A stretch of DNA of 64,000 nucleotides from Chitinophaga sp. Cy-1792 (GCF_011752935.1 NZ_VWWO01000003.1:248001-312000), one strand, 5' to 3'. Shown: positions 8,663 through 16,366, counted from the first letter of the stretch. Numbers and translations: made by a program. Notes: generated by a model not told the origin, from the letters alone.

Positions 8663-8779
8663 ATGAAGGTAAGAGCTGCAATCAAAAAAAGAAGTGCGGA
8701 TTGTAAAATAGTTCGTAGAAAAGGTGTTCTGTTGGTAATCAACAAAAAGAACCCTCGCTTCAAACAACGTCAGGGATAA
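8663..8779 (+). CDS. rpmJ: 50S ribosomal protein L36, cysteine-poor form
   Basis: A 38-residue ORF beginning [21 protein letters not shown] and ending NPRFKQRQG is L36, the smallest ribosomal protein. The zinc-binding form carries CxxC, a third Cys and a His. Here only one Cys remains (ADCK); the first Cys is Ser, the third is Asn and the His position is Phe, so it is the C-minus form that does not bind zinc. It lies between infA and rpsM, the canonical location. Confidence 0.95.
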   Translation: MKVRAAIKKRSADCKIVRRKGVLLVINKKNPRFKQRQG

Positions 8780-8839
8780 TTCAGTACTTGACGGAATTTG
8801 ATTTTTTAATCAGAATCATATAAAATTTAAAATAGAAAT

Positions 8840-9220
8840 ATGGCACGTATAGCCGGTATAGATCTTCCTAAAAATAAAAGAGGAGAAATTGGCCTCACCT
8901 ATATTTTCGGTATAGGCCGTTCTACCGCCCAATATATCCTTAACAAGGCGGAAATTGATGTAAACAAAAAAGTGAAGGATTGGAATGACGATGATCAAGC
9001 TGCCATCCGTAACATTATCAACGGCGAGTTTAAGGTAGAGGGTCAGCTGCGTTCAGAAGTACAGATGAATATCAAGCGTCTGCTGGATATCGCTTGCTAC
9101 CGCGGTCTGCGTCACAGGAAAGGCTTACCGGTTAGAGGTCAGCGTACACGTACTAACAGCCGTACTCGTAAGGGTAAGCGTAAGACAGTGGCTGGTAAGA
9201 AAAAAGCAACTAAGAAATAA
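8840..9220 (+). CDS. rpsM: 30S ribosomal protein S13
   Basis: S13 sits in the small-subunit head and forms bridges B1a/B1b with L5. It has 126 residues with [25 protein letters not shown] at the N-terminus and the [24 protein letters not shown] signature near the C-terminus, followed by a lysine-rich tail. It is followed by a 108-base structured spacer before rpsK. Secure. Confidence 0.98.
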   Translation: MARIAGIDLPKNKRGEIGLTYIFGIGRSTAQYILNKAEIDVNKKVKDWNDDDQAAIRNIINGEFKVEGQLRSEVQMNIKRLLDIACYRGLRHRKGLPVRGQRTRTNSRTRKGKRKTVAGKKKATKK

Positions 9221-9228
9221 TAAATAAA

Positions 9229-9297
9229 ATCCCAGGTTGAAACCCGGATTCCCAGACGGAGGGGTTTCAATGACGAGCAGTCGTGTTAATTTGGGAT
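9229..9297 (+). ncRNA. Possible three-way-junction RNA element between rpsM and rpsK
   Basis: Three nested or adjacent pairings fit one structure: ATCCCA (9229-9234) with TGGGAT (9292-9297) closes the element; TTGAAACCC (9237-9245) pairs with GGGTTTCAA (9262-9270); ACGA (9273-9276) pairs with TCGT (9281-9284) around GCAG. This resembles a ribosomal-protein leader fold rather than a terminator, since no T-run follows. A regulatory role is inference; the complementarity is directly visible. Confidence 0.45.
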
Positions 9298-9328
9298 CTG
9301 GATTTCATATTTGGAATTTAATAAAATT

Positions 9329-9730
9329 ATGGCAAAAGCAACTAATACAAAAACTGCTGCTAATAAGAAAAGAGTAGTAAAAGTAGATAACTACGGAGAC
9401 GTTCATATCTCTGCTAGTTTTAACAATATCATTGTAAGCATCACCAACAAGCACGGTCAGGTTATCTCCTGGTCTTCTGCCGGTAAAATGGGCTTCAGAG
9501 GTTCTAAAAAGAACACTCCATATGCAGCTCAGCTGGCTGCACAAGATGCTGCTAAAGTTGCTATGGACGCTGGTCTGAAAAGAGCAGACGTATTTGTAAA
9601 AGGTCCAGGTGCTGGTCGTGAAAGCGCTATCCGTGCTATCGCTAACTCCGGTATCGAAGTGAGCATGATTAAAGACGTGACTCCTTTACCTCACAACGGT
9701 TGCCGTCCTCCTAAGAAAAGAAGAGTATAG
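9329..9730 (+). CDS. rpsK: 30S ribosomal protein S11
   Basis: S11 is a platform protein that contacts mRNA near the E site. I place the start at the ATG at 9329 ([14 protein letters not shown]), giving 133 residues; an in-frame TTG at 9311 adds six residues with no family support. The core [38 protein letters not shown] region and the C-terminal [15 protein letters not shown] are diagnostic (quoted here as landmarks). A long hairpin follows before rpsD. Confidence 0.97.
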   Translation: MAKATNTKTAANKKRVVKVDNYGDVHISASFNNIIVSITNKHGQVISWSSAGKMGFRGSKKNTPYAAQLAAQDAAKVAMDAGLKRADVFVKGPGAGRESAIRAIANSGIEVSMIKDVTPLPHNGCRPPKKRRV

Positions 9731-9749
9731 GAATATATAATTACAGATT

Positions 9750-9789
9750 CCAGATACTGGTCAGATGATATAAACTGGCTGGTGTCTGG
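9750..9789 (+). repeat. 15-bp hairpin between rpsK and rpsD
   Basis: Bases 9750-9764 pair with 9775-9789, allowing four G-U pairs, around a ten-base AT-rich loop. It lies 20 bases after rpsK in a 160-base spacer. The wobble pairs make it an RNA-level rather than DNA-level signal. It could be a partial terminator or part of an S4-type regulatory leader for rpsD-rpoA-rplQ. Confidence 0.65.
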
Positions 9790-9890
9790 GCTTTGTAGTT
9801 TAATATTTATATTATTGGGTGTATGATCGGGTTTTTAGATTTTTTGAAGAGCATACATCATTAACTAAAAAATCTTTATTATTTTCAATT

Positions 9891-10496
9891 ATGGCAAGGT
9901 ATACAGGACCAAAGACCAAGATTTCCAGAATTTTTGGTGAGCCCATTCTCGGTAATGGCAAATATTTAGGTAAAAACAGTAACCCTCCGGGTCAGCACGG
10001 TGCAAACCGCAAACGTAAACAGTTAGGTGAATACGCGCTGCAGCTGAGAGAAAAACAGAAAGCTAAATACACTTACGGTGTTCTGGAGCGTCAGTTCCGT
10101 AACCTGTTTGATGAGGCTAACCGTCGTAAAGGTGTAACTGGTGAGGTTTTGATCAAATTACTGGAAGCACGTCTGGACAACACCGTATTCCGTCTGGGTA
10201 TCGCACCTTCCCGCCCTGCTGCTCGTCAGCTGGTATCTCACAAACATATCACTGTTAATGGTATCATTGTAAATACTCCTTCTTTCCAACTGAAACCAGG
10301 TGATATCGTATCTGTGAAAAACAAAACCGCAAACAATACCGCTCTGACCAGCGTTATTCGTGGTAAAAATCCAAAATTCAGCTGGCTGGATTGGAACGAG
10401 AAAGAAATGAAAGGTACATTCATTGCTTATCCTGAGAGAGAGAGCGTTCCTGAGAATATCAAGGAACAACTGATTGTGGAATTGTATTCTAAGTAA
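9891..10496 (+). CDS. rpsD: 30S ribosomal protein S4, zinc-free form
   Basis: S4 nucleates 16S rRNA 5'-domain assembly and in several bacteria represses its own operon. The family start is [18 protein letters not shown], which sets the ATG at 9891 (201 residues); 24 further upstream codons in frame have no family match. The N-terminal zinc-knuckle cysteines of some S4 proteins are absent. The S4 RNA-binding domain ([31 protein letters not shown] region) is intact. It precedes rpoA. Confidence 0.97.
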   Translation: MARYTGPKTKISRIFGEPILGNGKYLGKNSNPPGQHGANRKRKQLGEYALQLREKQKAKYTYGVLERQFRNLFDEANRRKGVTGEVLIKLLEARLDNTVFRLGIAPSRPAARQLVSHKHITVNGIIVNTPSFQLKPGDIVSVKNKTANNTALTSVIRGKNPKFSWLDWNEKEMKGTFIAYPERESVPENIKEQLIVELYSK

Positions 10497-10502
10497 TAAA
10501 TT

Positions 10503-10530
10503 TTAGTCCATGGCCATCGCCATGGACTAA
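10503..10530 (+). repeat. Perfect hairpin between rpsD and rpoA
   Basis: TTAGTCCATGGC (10503-10514) pairs perfectly with GCCATGGACTAA (10519-10530) around CATC, starting seven bases after the rpsD stop. No T-run follows. It could adjust RNA polymerase alpha output relative to ribosomal proteins through processing or partial termination. Confidence 0.8.
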
Positions 10531-10563
10531 CTTCATATTTAAACTCATAAATCTATCATATCA

Positions 10564-11559
10564 ATGGCAATTTTAAATTTCCAGAAACCTGATAAGATCG
10601 TATTGCAGAAGTCTACCGACTTTGAAGCTCAATTCGAATTCCGACCATTAGAACCAGGTTATGCTGTGACTATCGGTAATGCGTTGCGTCGCGTGCTGTT
10701 GTCTTCTTTGGAGGGCTATGCCATTGTGGGTATCAAGATTGAAGGGGCAGATCACGAGTTCGCTACACTGAAAGGTGTAACTGAAGACGTTACTGAGATC
10801 ATCCTGAACCTCAAACAGGTTCGTTTTAAACGTATCTCTGAAAACGATATCACGAACGAAAAGATCACACTGTCTATCAAAGGCAAAACAGAATTCCGTG
10901 CCGATATGATCGAAAAAGCTACCAGCTCTTTCCAGATCATGAACCCGGAACTGCTCATCTGCACACTCGATCCATCTTCAAAAATGGATATCGAACTGAC
11001 GATCGGTAAAGGCCGTGGTTACGTTCCTGCAGAAGAAAACAAACCGAAAGATGCAGTGTTTGGTTACATCGCCATTGACTCTATCTTTACGCCAATCAAA
11101 AACGTAAAGTACAGTATAGAAAATACCCGTGTGGAACAAAAAACCGACTATGAGAAATTAATCATGGAGGTTGTTACCGACGGTACTATTCACCCTGAAG
11201 AAGCAGTGAAGCAAGCTTCCCGCATCCTCATCCAGCACCTGATGATCATCACAGATGAAAACATCAGCTTTGATACCAAAGACGCTGAAAAAGAAGATGT
11301 TGTGGACGAACAAACACTGCAGCTGCGTAAGATCCTGAAAACACCACTGGAAGATCTCGATCTGTCAGTTCGTGCATTCAACTGTCTGAAAGCCGCTAAA
11401 ATCAACTCCCTGTCTGAACTGGTACAGTACGAACAGGAAGAACTGATGAAATTCAGAAACTTCGGTCAGAAATCTCTGAGCGAAATCGAACAGGTACTGG
11501 GCGAAAGAGGTCTGCACTTCGGTATGGACCTGTCCAAACTGAAACTCGAAGAAGAATAA
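10564..11559 (+). CDS. rpoA: DNA-directed RNA polymerase subunit alpha
   Basis: RpoA dimerises to start core polymerase assembly and binds UP elements and activators through its C-terminal domain. It has 331 residues: the N-terminal domain (residues 1-230) contains LEPGYAVTIGNALRRVLLSSLEG, and after an acidic linker the C-terminal domain contains LDLSVRAFNCLKAAKINSL and FRNFGQKSLSEI. The position between rpsD and rplQ is canonical. Secure. Confidence 0.99.
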   Translation: MAILNFQKPDKIVLQKSTDFEAQFEFRPLEPGYAVTIGNALRRVLLSSLEGYAIVGIKIEGADHEFATLKGVTEDVTEIILNLKQVRFKRISENDITNEKITLSIKGKTEFRADMIEKATSSFQIMNPELLICTLDPSSKMDIELTIGKGRGYVPAEENKPKDAVFGYIAIDSIFTPIKNVKYSIENTRVEQKTDYEKLIMEVVTDGTIHPEEAVKQASRILIQHLMIITDENISFDTKDAEKEDVVDEQTLQLRKILKTPLEDLDLSVRAFNCLKAAKINSLSELVQYEQEELMKFRNFGQKSLSEIEQVLGERGLHFGMDLSKLKLEEE

Positions 11560-11661
11560 TCTTTTTATCCCCTTTTCACTCACAAGTGTGAAGGGGATTC
11601 TTATTTTTTATAAAAGTACCTTGCAATTCCTGACACGGTGCAAGGGTAAAACAAAAATGTC

Positions 11662-12144
11662 ATGCGTCACGGAGTTAAATTAAACAAGTTAAGCAGAACA
11701 GCTGCACACCGCAAAAGCCTGATGTCCAATCAAGCTTGCGAACTGATCAGTCACAAACGTATCACCACCACTTTAGCTAAAGCTAAAGCACTGCGTGTTT
11801 ATGTTGAACCAATCCTGACCAGAGGTAAAGTTGATTCTACCCACAACCGTAGAATCGTGTTCTCTTATCTGCAAGACAAAGAGGCTATCAAAGAACTGTT
11901 CGGTGTTATCAGCGAAAAAATCGCTAACCGTCCAGGTGGTTACACCCGTATCATTAAACTGGGTAAACGTGTTGGTGATAACGCGGAAATCGCGATGATC
12001 GAACTCGTTGACTTCAACGAAATCTACGGTAAAACCGCTGCAGCAGACAAAGCTCCTGCTAAGAAAACTCGCCGCGCTGGTGGTGCTAAGAAAAAAGCTG
12101 AAGGTGAAGCTAACGCTGAAACCCCAGCTGAATCAGCTGAGTAA
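11662..12144 (+). CDS. rplQ: 50S ribosomal protein L17
   Basis: L17 lies near the polypeptide exit tunnel. It has 160 residues: the conserved core [20 protein letters not shown] to about residue 125 is followed by an alanine-, lysine- and glutamate-rich low-complexity tail of about 35 residues, seen in many Bacteroidota L17 proteins. It is the last gene of the ribosomal cluster; a strong terminator follows within 30 bases. Confidence 0.97.
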   Translation: MRHGVKLNKLSRTAAHRKSLMSNQACELISHKRITTTLAKAKALRVYVEPILTRGKVDSTHNRRIVFSYLQDKEAIKELFGVISEKIANRPGGYTRIIKLGKRVGDNAEIAMIELVDFNEIYGKTAAADKAPAKKTRRAGGAKKKAEGEANAETPAESAE

Positions 12145-12168
12145 TTTATTCTTTAGATTACAATATTT

Positions 12169-12204
12169 AAAAGCCTCTCTACCTCGTAGAGAGGCTTTTA
12201 TTTT
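12169..12204 (+). terminator. Terminator of the ribosomal-protein cluster
   Basis: A 14-bp perfect stem (12169-12182 with 12186-12199) around CTC, followed by a T-rich tract. Its core CTCTAC-N3-GTAGAG is shared with several other terminators in the window. Confidence 0.9.
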
Positions 12205-12258
12205 ATATGTCTTTAACCATATTGAGAAAAATATATTTGTAAATATTTGTATATTTAG

Positions 12259-13125
12259 GTGAGCAATCTCGACCAGGCCTATAACCATATTCATCCTATG
12301 AAATACTTATTATGCTCGCACTGTGAGCACCCTAATGCACTTAAATCGGAGTACCAGACCTTTTGTGAATCCTGTGGCAAAAAACTTCCGCATAACTTCG
12401 CCGAATGGCGCCAGGCTCATCCCATGGCCTCTTTCGAAGAATTCAGGCAAACAATAGGCATCTACATAAAACCTAAAAAAACAAATGTGGTGGCAGCATG
12501 GGCACAACGACAGCTGCAACCGCAAAACCGCGGAAAGGTCATCATCTTCTTTACCCTTTTATTTGTGTGTATAGCCACCGCAGGGACGCTGTTCGGTAAA
12601 AAAGCAGTATATACATTGCTCTATCCTAAAGTGGCCAAATCAAGCTTATATGGCAACTGGACGACGGCCACCATCGGCAGGCAGGCACTGGAAATATCCA
12701 CCCCCTTGAAATTATGGGTACACGATCAGCCACTCGGACCCGCTGAGGCCGGTCTGACCGAGTACGCCAAAAGCTACCGTAATGAAGATGGAGGTGGTGT
12801 GCAGATCGAAGTAAATCTCCGGACCTACAAAAATGCGGAGCAGAACACCCTGGACATAGCAGTTAAACAAACCAATGCCTGTCTGCTGGAAAACGGGCAG
12901 GTAACTGATATGAATTATAATCCGGTAGCAGTACTGATTTCAGGTATGCCTGGCACATTGGAGGAGGGGACTTATACCTACAAGAAAGCGATCAAACTGG
13001 CATTTTCCAACCTGGTTGTAGTGAAGGGAAACAGCCGCTGGCAGATCCATATCAACTACCGGGACGATGATCCAAATGGCCAGGAAGTGGCGCGGAGAGT
13101 GCTTAAATCTGTTAAAATTAAATAG
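12259..13125 (+). CDS. Zinc-ribbon membrane protein of unknown function
   Basis: Unrecognised family. The protein has an N-terminal zinc-ribbon-like pair of motifs, CSHC and CESC (about residues 19-39), a polar linker, one transmembrane segment (KVIIFFTLLFVCIATAGTLF, about residues 93-112) and a beta-rich C-terminal domain of about 170 residues with no enzyme motif I know. The GTG at 12259 gives 288 residues; an ATG at 12298 would keep the zinc ribbon and is equally possible. A TATATTTG box at 12232-12239 suggests its own promoter right after the ribosomal terminator. The topology suggests an inner-membrane protein with a cytoplasmic zinc ribbon and a periplasmic domain. Confidence 0.75.
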   Translation: MSNLDQAYNHIHPMKYLLCSHCEHPNALKSEYQTFCESCGKKLPHNFAEWRQAHPMASFEEFRQTIGIYIKPKKTNVVAAWAQRQLQPQNRGKVIIFFTLLFVCIATAGTLFGKKAVYTLLYPKVAKSSLYGNWTTATIGRQALEISTPLKLWVHDQPLGPAEAGLTEYAKSYRNEDGGGVQIEVNLRTYKNAEQNTLDIAVKQTNACLLENGQVTDMNYNPVAVLISGMPGTLEEGTYTYKKAIKLAFSNLVVVKGNSRWQIHINYRDDDPNGQEVARRVLKSVKIK

Positions 13126-13172
13126 TTCTGTAAAAGAGGTATAAAAAAAGCTGTATTTAACTGTGCATTTCA

Positions 13173-13180
13173 TACCTTTG
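13173..13180 (+). promoter_or_regulatory. Promoter -7 box of carA
   Basis: TACCTTTG matches TAnnTTTG and lies 82 bases before the chosen carA start. Transcription would begin near 13187. Confidence 0.55.
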
Positions 13181-13262
13181 CACGGTTTTTTATCCGAACC
13201 TTCCTGGGCACCCTATGTCCTCGAAGGTTTTTTTTAAAAATAAAAAAAGACAGATACCAGAA

Positions 13263-14375
13263 ATGCCTCAGACGAGAACCATCCAACCTGCCATACTGCT
13301 GTTAGACGACGGTACGGTTTTTCAGGGAAAAGCTTTTGGAAAAATTGGCACAGCTGCCGGTGAATTAGCTTTCAATACCGGTATGACGGGTTACCAGGAA
13401 GTGTTTACAGATCCTTCCTACAAAGGACAGGTCCTTATTATGAACAACTGCTACATTGGCAACTACGGCACCAAAGCCGATGATGTTGAAAGTAGCACTG
13501 TTAAGATCAGCGGTCTGATCGCTAAAAACATCGCTTACAACTATTCCAGAAAAATGGCGGATGAGTCGGTGGAAAAATTCCTGACAGACAATAACCTGGT
13601 AGCGATCTATGACGTAGATACCCGTGCACTGGTATCTCATGTTCGTAGTAAAGGAGCGATGAACTGCATCATCTCTTCTGAAATCCTGGATATTGACAAA
13701 CTGAAGGAAGAACTGGCGAAAGTGCCTTCTATGGAAGGTCTGGCATTATGTAAGGAAGTGACCACCAGGGAAGCTTACACTGTTGGTGATCCTGAAGCAC
13801 CCATCCGTATTGCGGTGATGGACAATGGTGTTAAGCGTAATATGCTGAAATGCCTGTCAGAAAAAGGTGCTTACCTGAAAGTATTCCCAACGGATACACA
13901 ATTTGAAGTAACGGAAGAATTCAAACCAAACGCCTACTTTATTTCCAATGGTCCTGGCGATCCGGCTCCGTTGAAATATGCAGTAGATACCGTTAAGGCC
14001 ATCCTGGCAGCAGAACGTCCGCTGTTTGGTATCTGCCTTGGCCATCAGCTGCTGGCGCTGGCACATGACATCCCAACTTACAAGATGCACCATGGTCACC
14101 GCGGTCTGAACCATCCGGTAAAAAACCTGAAAACTGGTTTGTGCGAAATCACCACCCAGAACCACGGTTTTGCGGTAGATGCCAAAGCAGTAGAAGCACA
14201 CCCGAACGTAGAAGTTACGCATATCAACCTGAACGATAATACTGTTGAAGGTATCCGTATCAAAAACAAACCGGCATTTTCTGTGCAGTATCACCCGGAA
14301 TCAACTCCTGGTCCTCACGATAGCCGTTATCTGTTTGATGACTTCTTCACACTGATTAAAGCTAATATGAAATAA
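13263..14375 (+). CDS. carA: Carbamoyl-phosphate synthase small chain
   Basis: CarA is the glutaminase subunit that passes ammonia to CarB for carbamoyl phosphate in arginine and pyrimidine synthesis. With the ATG at 13263 (MPQTRTIQPAILLLDDG) it has 370 residues; an ATG at 13215 would add 16 basic residues not expected in the family. The class I amidotransferase domain shows the nucleophile Cys in FGICLGHQLLALA and the His/Glu pair in QYHPESTPGPHDS. carB is not adjacent. A hairpin terminator follows. Confidence 0.97.
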   Translation: MPQTRTIQPAILLLDDGTVFQGKAFGKIGTAAGELAFNTGMTGYQEVFTDPSYKGQVLIMNNCYIGNYGTKADDVESSTVKISGLIAKNIAYNYSRKMADESVEKFLTDNNLVAIYDVDTRALVSHVRSKGAMNCIISSEILDIDKLKEELAKVPSMEGLALCKEVTTREAYTVGDPEAPIRIAVMDNGVKRNMLKCLSEKGAYLKVFPTDTQFEVTEEFKPNAYFISNGPGDPAPLKYAVDTVKAILAAERPLFGICLGHQLLALAHDIPTYKMHHGHRGLNHPVKNLKTGLCEITTQNHGFAVDAKAVEAHPNVEVTHINLNDNTVEGIRIKNKPAFSVQYHPESTPGPHDSRYLFDDFFTLIKANMK

Positions 14376-14402
14376 GATTTCTATTGGTAGATATATTTGA
14401 AG

Positions 14403-14438
14403 ATCCCGTCTTTACATCCGTAGAGACGGGATTTTTTA
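14403..14438 (+). terminator. Terminator after carA
   Basis: Bases 14403-14415 pair with 14420-14432 (13 bp, one G-U) around ATCC, followed by a T-tract. The inner arms GTCTTTAC/GTAGAGAC relate it to the dispersed terminator family described in the findings. Confidence 0.9.
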
Positions 14439-14475
14439 TTTTATGCCGAATTCCGGGAGGGAAGCACCCGAGGAA

Positions 14476-14539
14476 TTTAAATAAGAAATGGTCCTGAGGA
14501 GTCAGGACCATTGCATTTTAAAATTCCACGTTATGAAAA
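14476..14539 (-). ncRNA. Candidate small RNA, copy A
   Basis: On the minus strand a conserved segment (complement of 14511-14539) is followed by an 11-bp hairpin (14502-14512 with 14487-14497, GAGG-like loop) and then a T-rich tract. The same order occurs in copy B, with 26 of 29 bases identical in the conserved segment but a different hairpin sequence. A TATTTTCG sequence just upstream is one base from the -7 consensus. The architecture suggests a short, about 64-nt transcript ending at an intrinsic terminator. Function unknown. Confidence 0.4.
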
Positions 14540-14706
14540 CAAACGAAAATATCACCACAACGAGTGTGGGAATGTTCCGCCGTTTTATTACATAACAATA
14601 TTATAAAAAAAAGAGGTGCAAAGTTAAGATGTGTATCTCTTTTTTGAGATTTGGGAGGAAAAAGCGACAAAAAACAATTTTTCAGGGACGAAACGGGAGA
14701 TAAGGG

Positions 14707-14766
14707 CAAAAAAATACGGCTCTGTGATCAGAGCCGTTTGCCTTTATAAATTCCACGTTATGAAAA
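14707..14766 (-). ncRNA. Candidate small RNA, copy B
   Basis: The minus strand shows, in order, a perfect -7 box TATTTTTG (14781-14774), the conserved segment shared with copy A (complement of 14738-14766) starting where transcription should begin, a 9-bp hairpin (14729-14737 with 14716-14724) and seven T residues. The predicted product is about 60 nt. The shared 19-nt stretch is complementary to AAATTCCACGTTATGAAAA. Conservation of the single-stranded 5' part with a changed hairpin is what sibling small RNAs look like. Confidence 0.45.
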
Positions 14767-14773
14767 ACTGATA

Positions 14774-14781
14774 CAAAAATA
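14774..14781 (-). promoter_or_regulatory. -7 box of candidate small RNA B
   Basis: TATTTTTG on the minus strand, exactly TAnnTTTG, ends eight bases before the first base of the conserved segment. Ten bases further upstream lies the palindrome CTAAAACGTTTTAG, in the place expected for a -33 element or an operator. Confidence 0.45.
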
Positions 14782-14791
14782 CGATATTTTG

Positions 14792-14805
14792 CTAAAACGT
14801 TTTAG
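14792..14805. promoter_or_regulatory. Perfect palindrome CTAAAACGTTTTAG, possible operator
   Basis: A 14-bp perfect palindrome with a central CG, a style typical of LacI-family operators. It sits immediately upstream of the -7 box of candidate small RNA B. The identity of any regulator is not visible. Confidence 0.4.
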
Positions 14806-14996
14806 TTAAACTTTGTTTTTTACAGATTACTGATAAATGTTTCTGTAATTAGTGATTCAAAGGTCGCACCAAAATCACGTATCGAAAAATTCTGCAGGTT
14901 AAAAAATTCTTAAACAAGTTTAGATTTTGCAAAACCAATCGTATATGTAAATATTTTTATGTTTAGATTTTTTTCGTTGTTTTCTTGTTTCTGTAT

Positions 14997-15028
14997 CAAA
15001 TATACAAAACAAAAAACGAAAAATGCAA
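14997..15028 (-). promoter_or_regulatory. Minus-strand promoter candidate in the AT-rich region
   Basis: On the minus strand TTG (15028-15026) is followed after 21 bases by TATATTTG (15004-14997). No ORF follows; a transcript starting near 14990 would run through AT-rich sequence toward the hairpin of small RNA B. Confidence 0.35.
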
Positions 15029-15137
15029 GTAGGTGACCTAAAAAAAGCGGTGTTTTATACAAAAAACAATATATAAAATTATTTATAATACGTTTTCTCC
15101 TCTTTTCTTAATGTCACCACACTTCCAGCGAAATAAA

Positions 15138-16340
15138 TTATTTTATAGATGTACGGCCCGGATATACTTCCAATGCCTTACCTAAGCATATCATCGCAGA
15201 ACGGATATCCTCCAGATTCAACACATAAGCCAGGCGAACTTCGTTCTTACCTAAACCGGCAGTAGCATAAAATCCGGTAGCCGGCGCCATCATAACTGTC
15301 TGGCCTTCATGACTAAATGATTCCAGCATCCACTGACAGAACTTATCTGAATCATCAATCGGAAGCTGTGCCATCGCATAGAATGCACCACCCGGGTTAG
15401 GGCAGAAAACACCAGGGATTTCATTCAGCATCTTCACCAGCAAATCACGACGATGCTGATACTCAGCCTTGATACCGTCGAAATAATCTGCCGGCAGATC
15501 AACAGCAGCTTCACCAGCAATCTGTGCGAAAGACGGGGGACTCAGTCTGGCCTGTGCAAATTTCATCGCCACATCCAGTAATTCCTGGTTTTTGGTAACA
15601 AATGCACCGATACGGCCACCACAAGCGCTATAGCGTTTGGAAATGGTATCCATAATGATCACATTATTATCCAATCCTTCCAGGTTCATGGCGGAGAAAT
15701 GCTTGCCGGTATAACAGAATTCACGGTAAGCCTCGTCAGAGAAGAGGTAAAGGTTATATTTCAGGCAGAGCTGTTTCAGCACTTCCATTTCTTCTTTACT
15801 GTACAGGTAACCGGTTGGGTTATTGGGATTACAGATAAGAATAGCCTTCGTTTTAGGCGTAATAGCCTTTTCGAAGTCGGACATGGCTGGTAAAGCAAAA
15901 CCAGTGCTGATATCAGCGGTAATGGTTTTGATATTTACTTCAGCTTCCACCGCAAAGCCATTGTAGTTAGCGTAGAAAGGTTCAGGAACAATGATTTCAT
16001 CTCCCGGGTCCAGGCAGGCCATGAAAGCAAACAGGATAGCTTCAGAACCGCCGGTGGTAACGATAATCTGGTTATGCGTTACATCGATATCGAAGCGTTT
16101 GTAATATTCCGTCAGTTTACGACGGTAGCTTTCGTTTCCTGCGCTGTGGCTGTATTCAAGGATTTTGAAATCTGAATGACGAACCGCATCAAGAATTGGT
16201 TTTGGTGTTTCTATGTCCGGCTGACCGATATTAAGGTGATACACCTTAGTACCTCTTTTTTTTGCTGCTTCAGCAAAAGGGACAAGCTTTCTGATGGGAG
16301 AGGCTGGCATACGCTCACCTCTCTGGCTAATGGTAGGCAT
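15138..16340 (-). CDS. Class I/II pyridoxal-phosphate aminotransferase
   Basis: A fold-type I aminotransferase of the aspartate/alanine group. With the start MPTISQRGERMPASPIRKL at 16340 it has 400 residues; an in-frame extension to 16415 is rejected because the promoter box TATCTTTG (16374-16367) lies inside it. Landmarks are GQPDIETP, the ICNPNNPTGYLYS substrate motif and the PLP lysine in TISKRYSACGGRIG. The exact amino donor cannot be told; aspartate or alanine are the usual ones. It is transcribed convergently to carA. Confidence 0.92.
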   Translation of the reverse strand: MPTISQRGERMPASPIRKLVPFAEAAKKRGTKVYHLNIGQPDIETPKPILDAVRHSDFKILEYSHSAGNESYRRKLTEYYKRFDIDVTHNQIIVTTGGSEAILFAFMACLDPGDEIIVPEPFYANYNGFAVEAEVNIKTITADISTGFALPAMSDFEKAITPKTKAILICNPNNPTGYLYSKEEMEVLKQLCLKYNLYLFSDEAYREFCYTGKHFSAMNLEGLDNNVIIMDTISKRYSACGGRIGAFVTKNQELLDVAMKFAQARLSPPSFAQIAGEAAVDLPADYFDGIKAEYQHRRDLLVKMLNEIPGVFCPNPGGAFYAMAQLPIDDSDKFCQWMLESFSHEGQTVMMAPATGFYATAGLGKNEVRLAYVLNLEDIRSAMICLGKALEVYPGRTSIK

Positions 16341-16366
16341 AATTGATTTAGATTCTTTTGCGTCTG

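Larger units (their letters stand above)
14439..15137. other. Non-coding convergent region between carA and the aminotransferase gene
   Basis: About 700 bases with no gene of convincing length. It holds a pair of related hairpin units on the minus strand (14476-14539 and 14707-14766), a 14-bp palindrome (14792-14805), a hairpin-like stretch with complementary ends around 14605-14645, and a very AT-rich section (14820-15130) with one minus-strand promoter candidate. A neighbouring imperfect hairpin (AATTCC near 14450 with GGAATT near 14472) is also visible. Confidence 0.7.

Noticed and set aside
14446..14480. Resemblance to the SRP (4.5S) RNA domain IV
   Set aside because: A GGGA tetraloop followed by AGCA looked similar, but the 5' side of the internal loop does not match the CAGG consensus and the rest of the fold is absent.
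14533..14595. Twenty-codon ORF on the plus strand starting at the repeat of small RNA A
   Set aside because: The sibling repeat encodes only MKN before a stop, so the ORF is not conserved between the two copies; the shared sequence is better explained on the minus strand.
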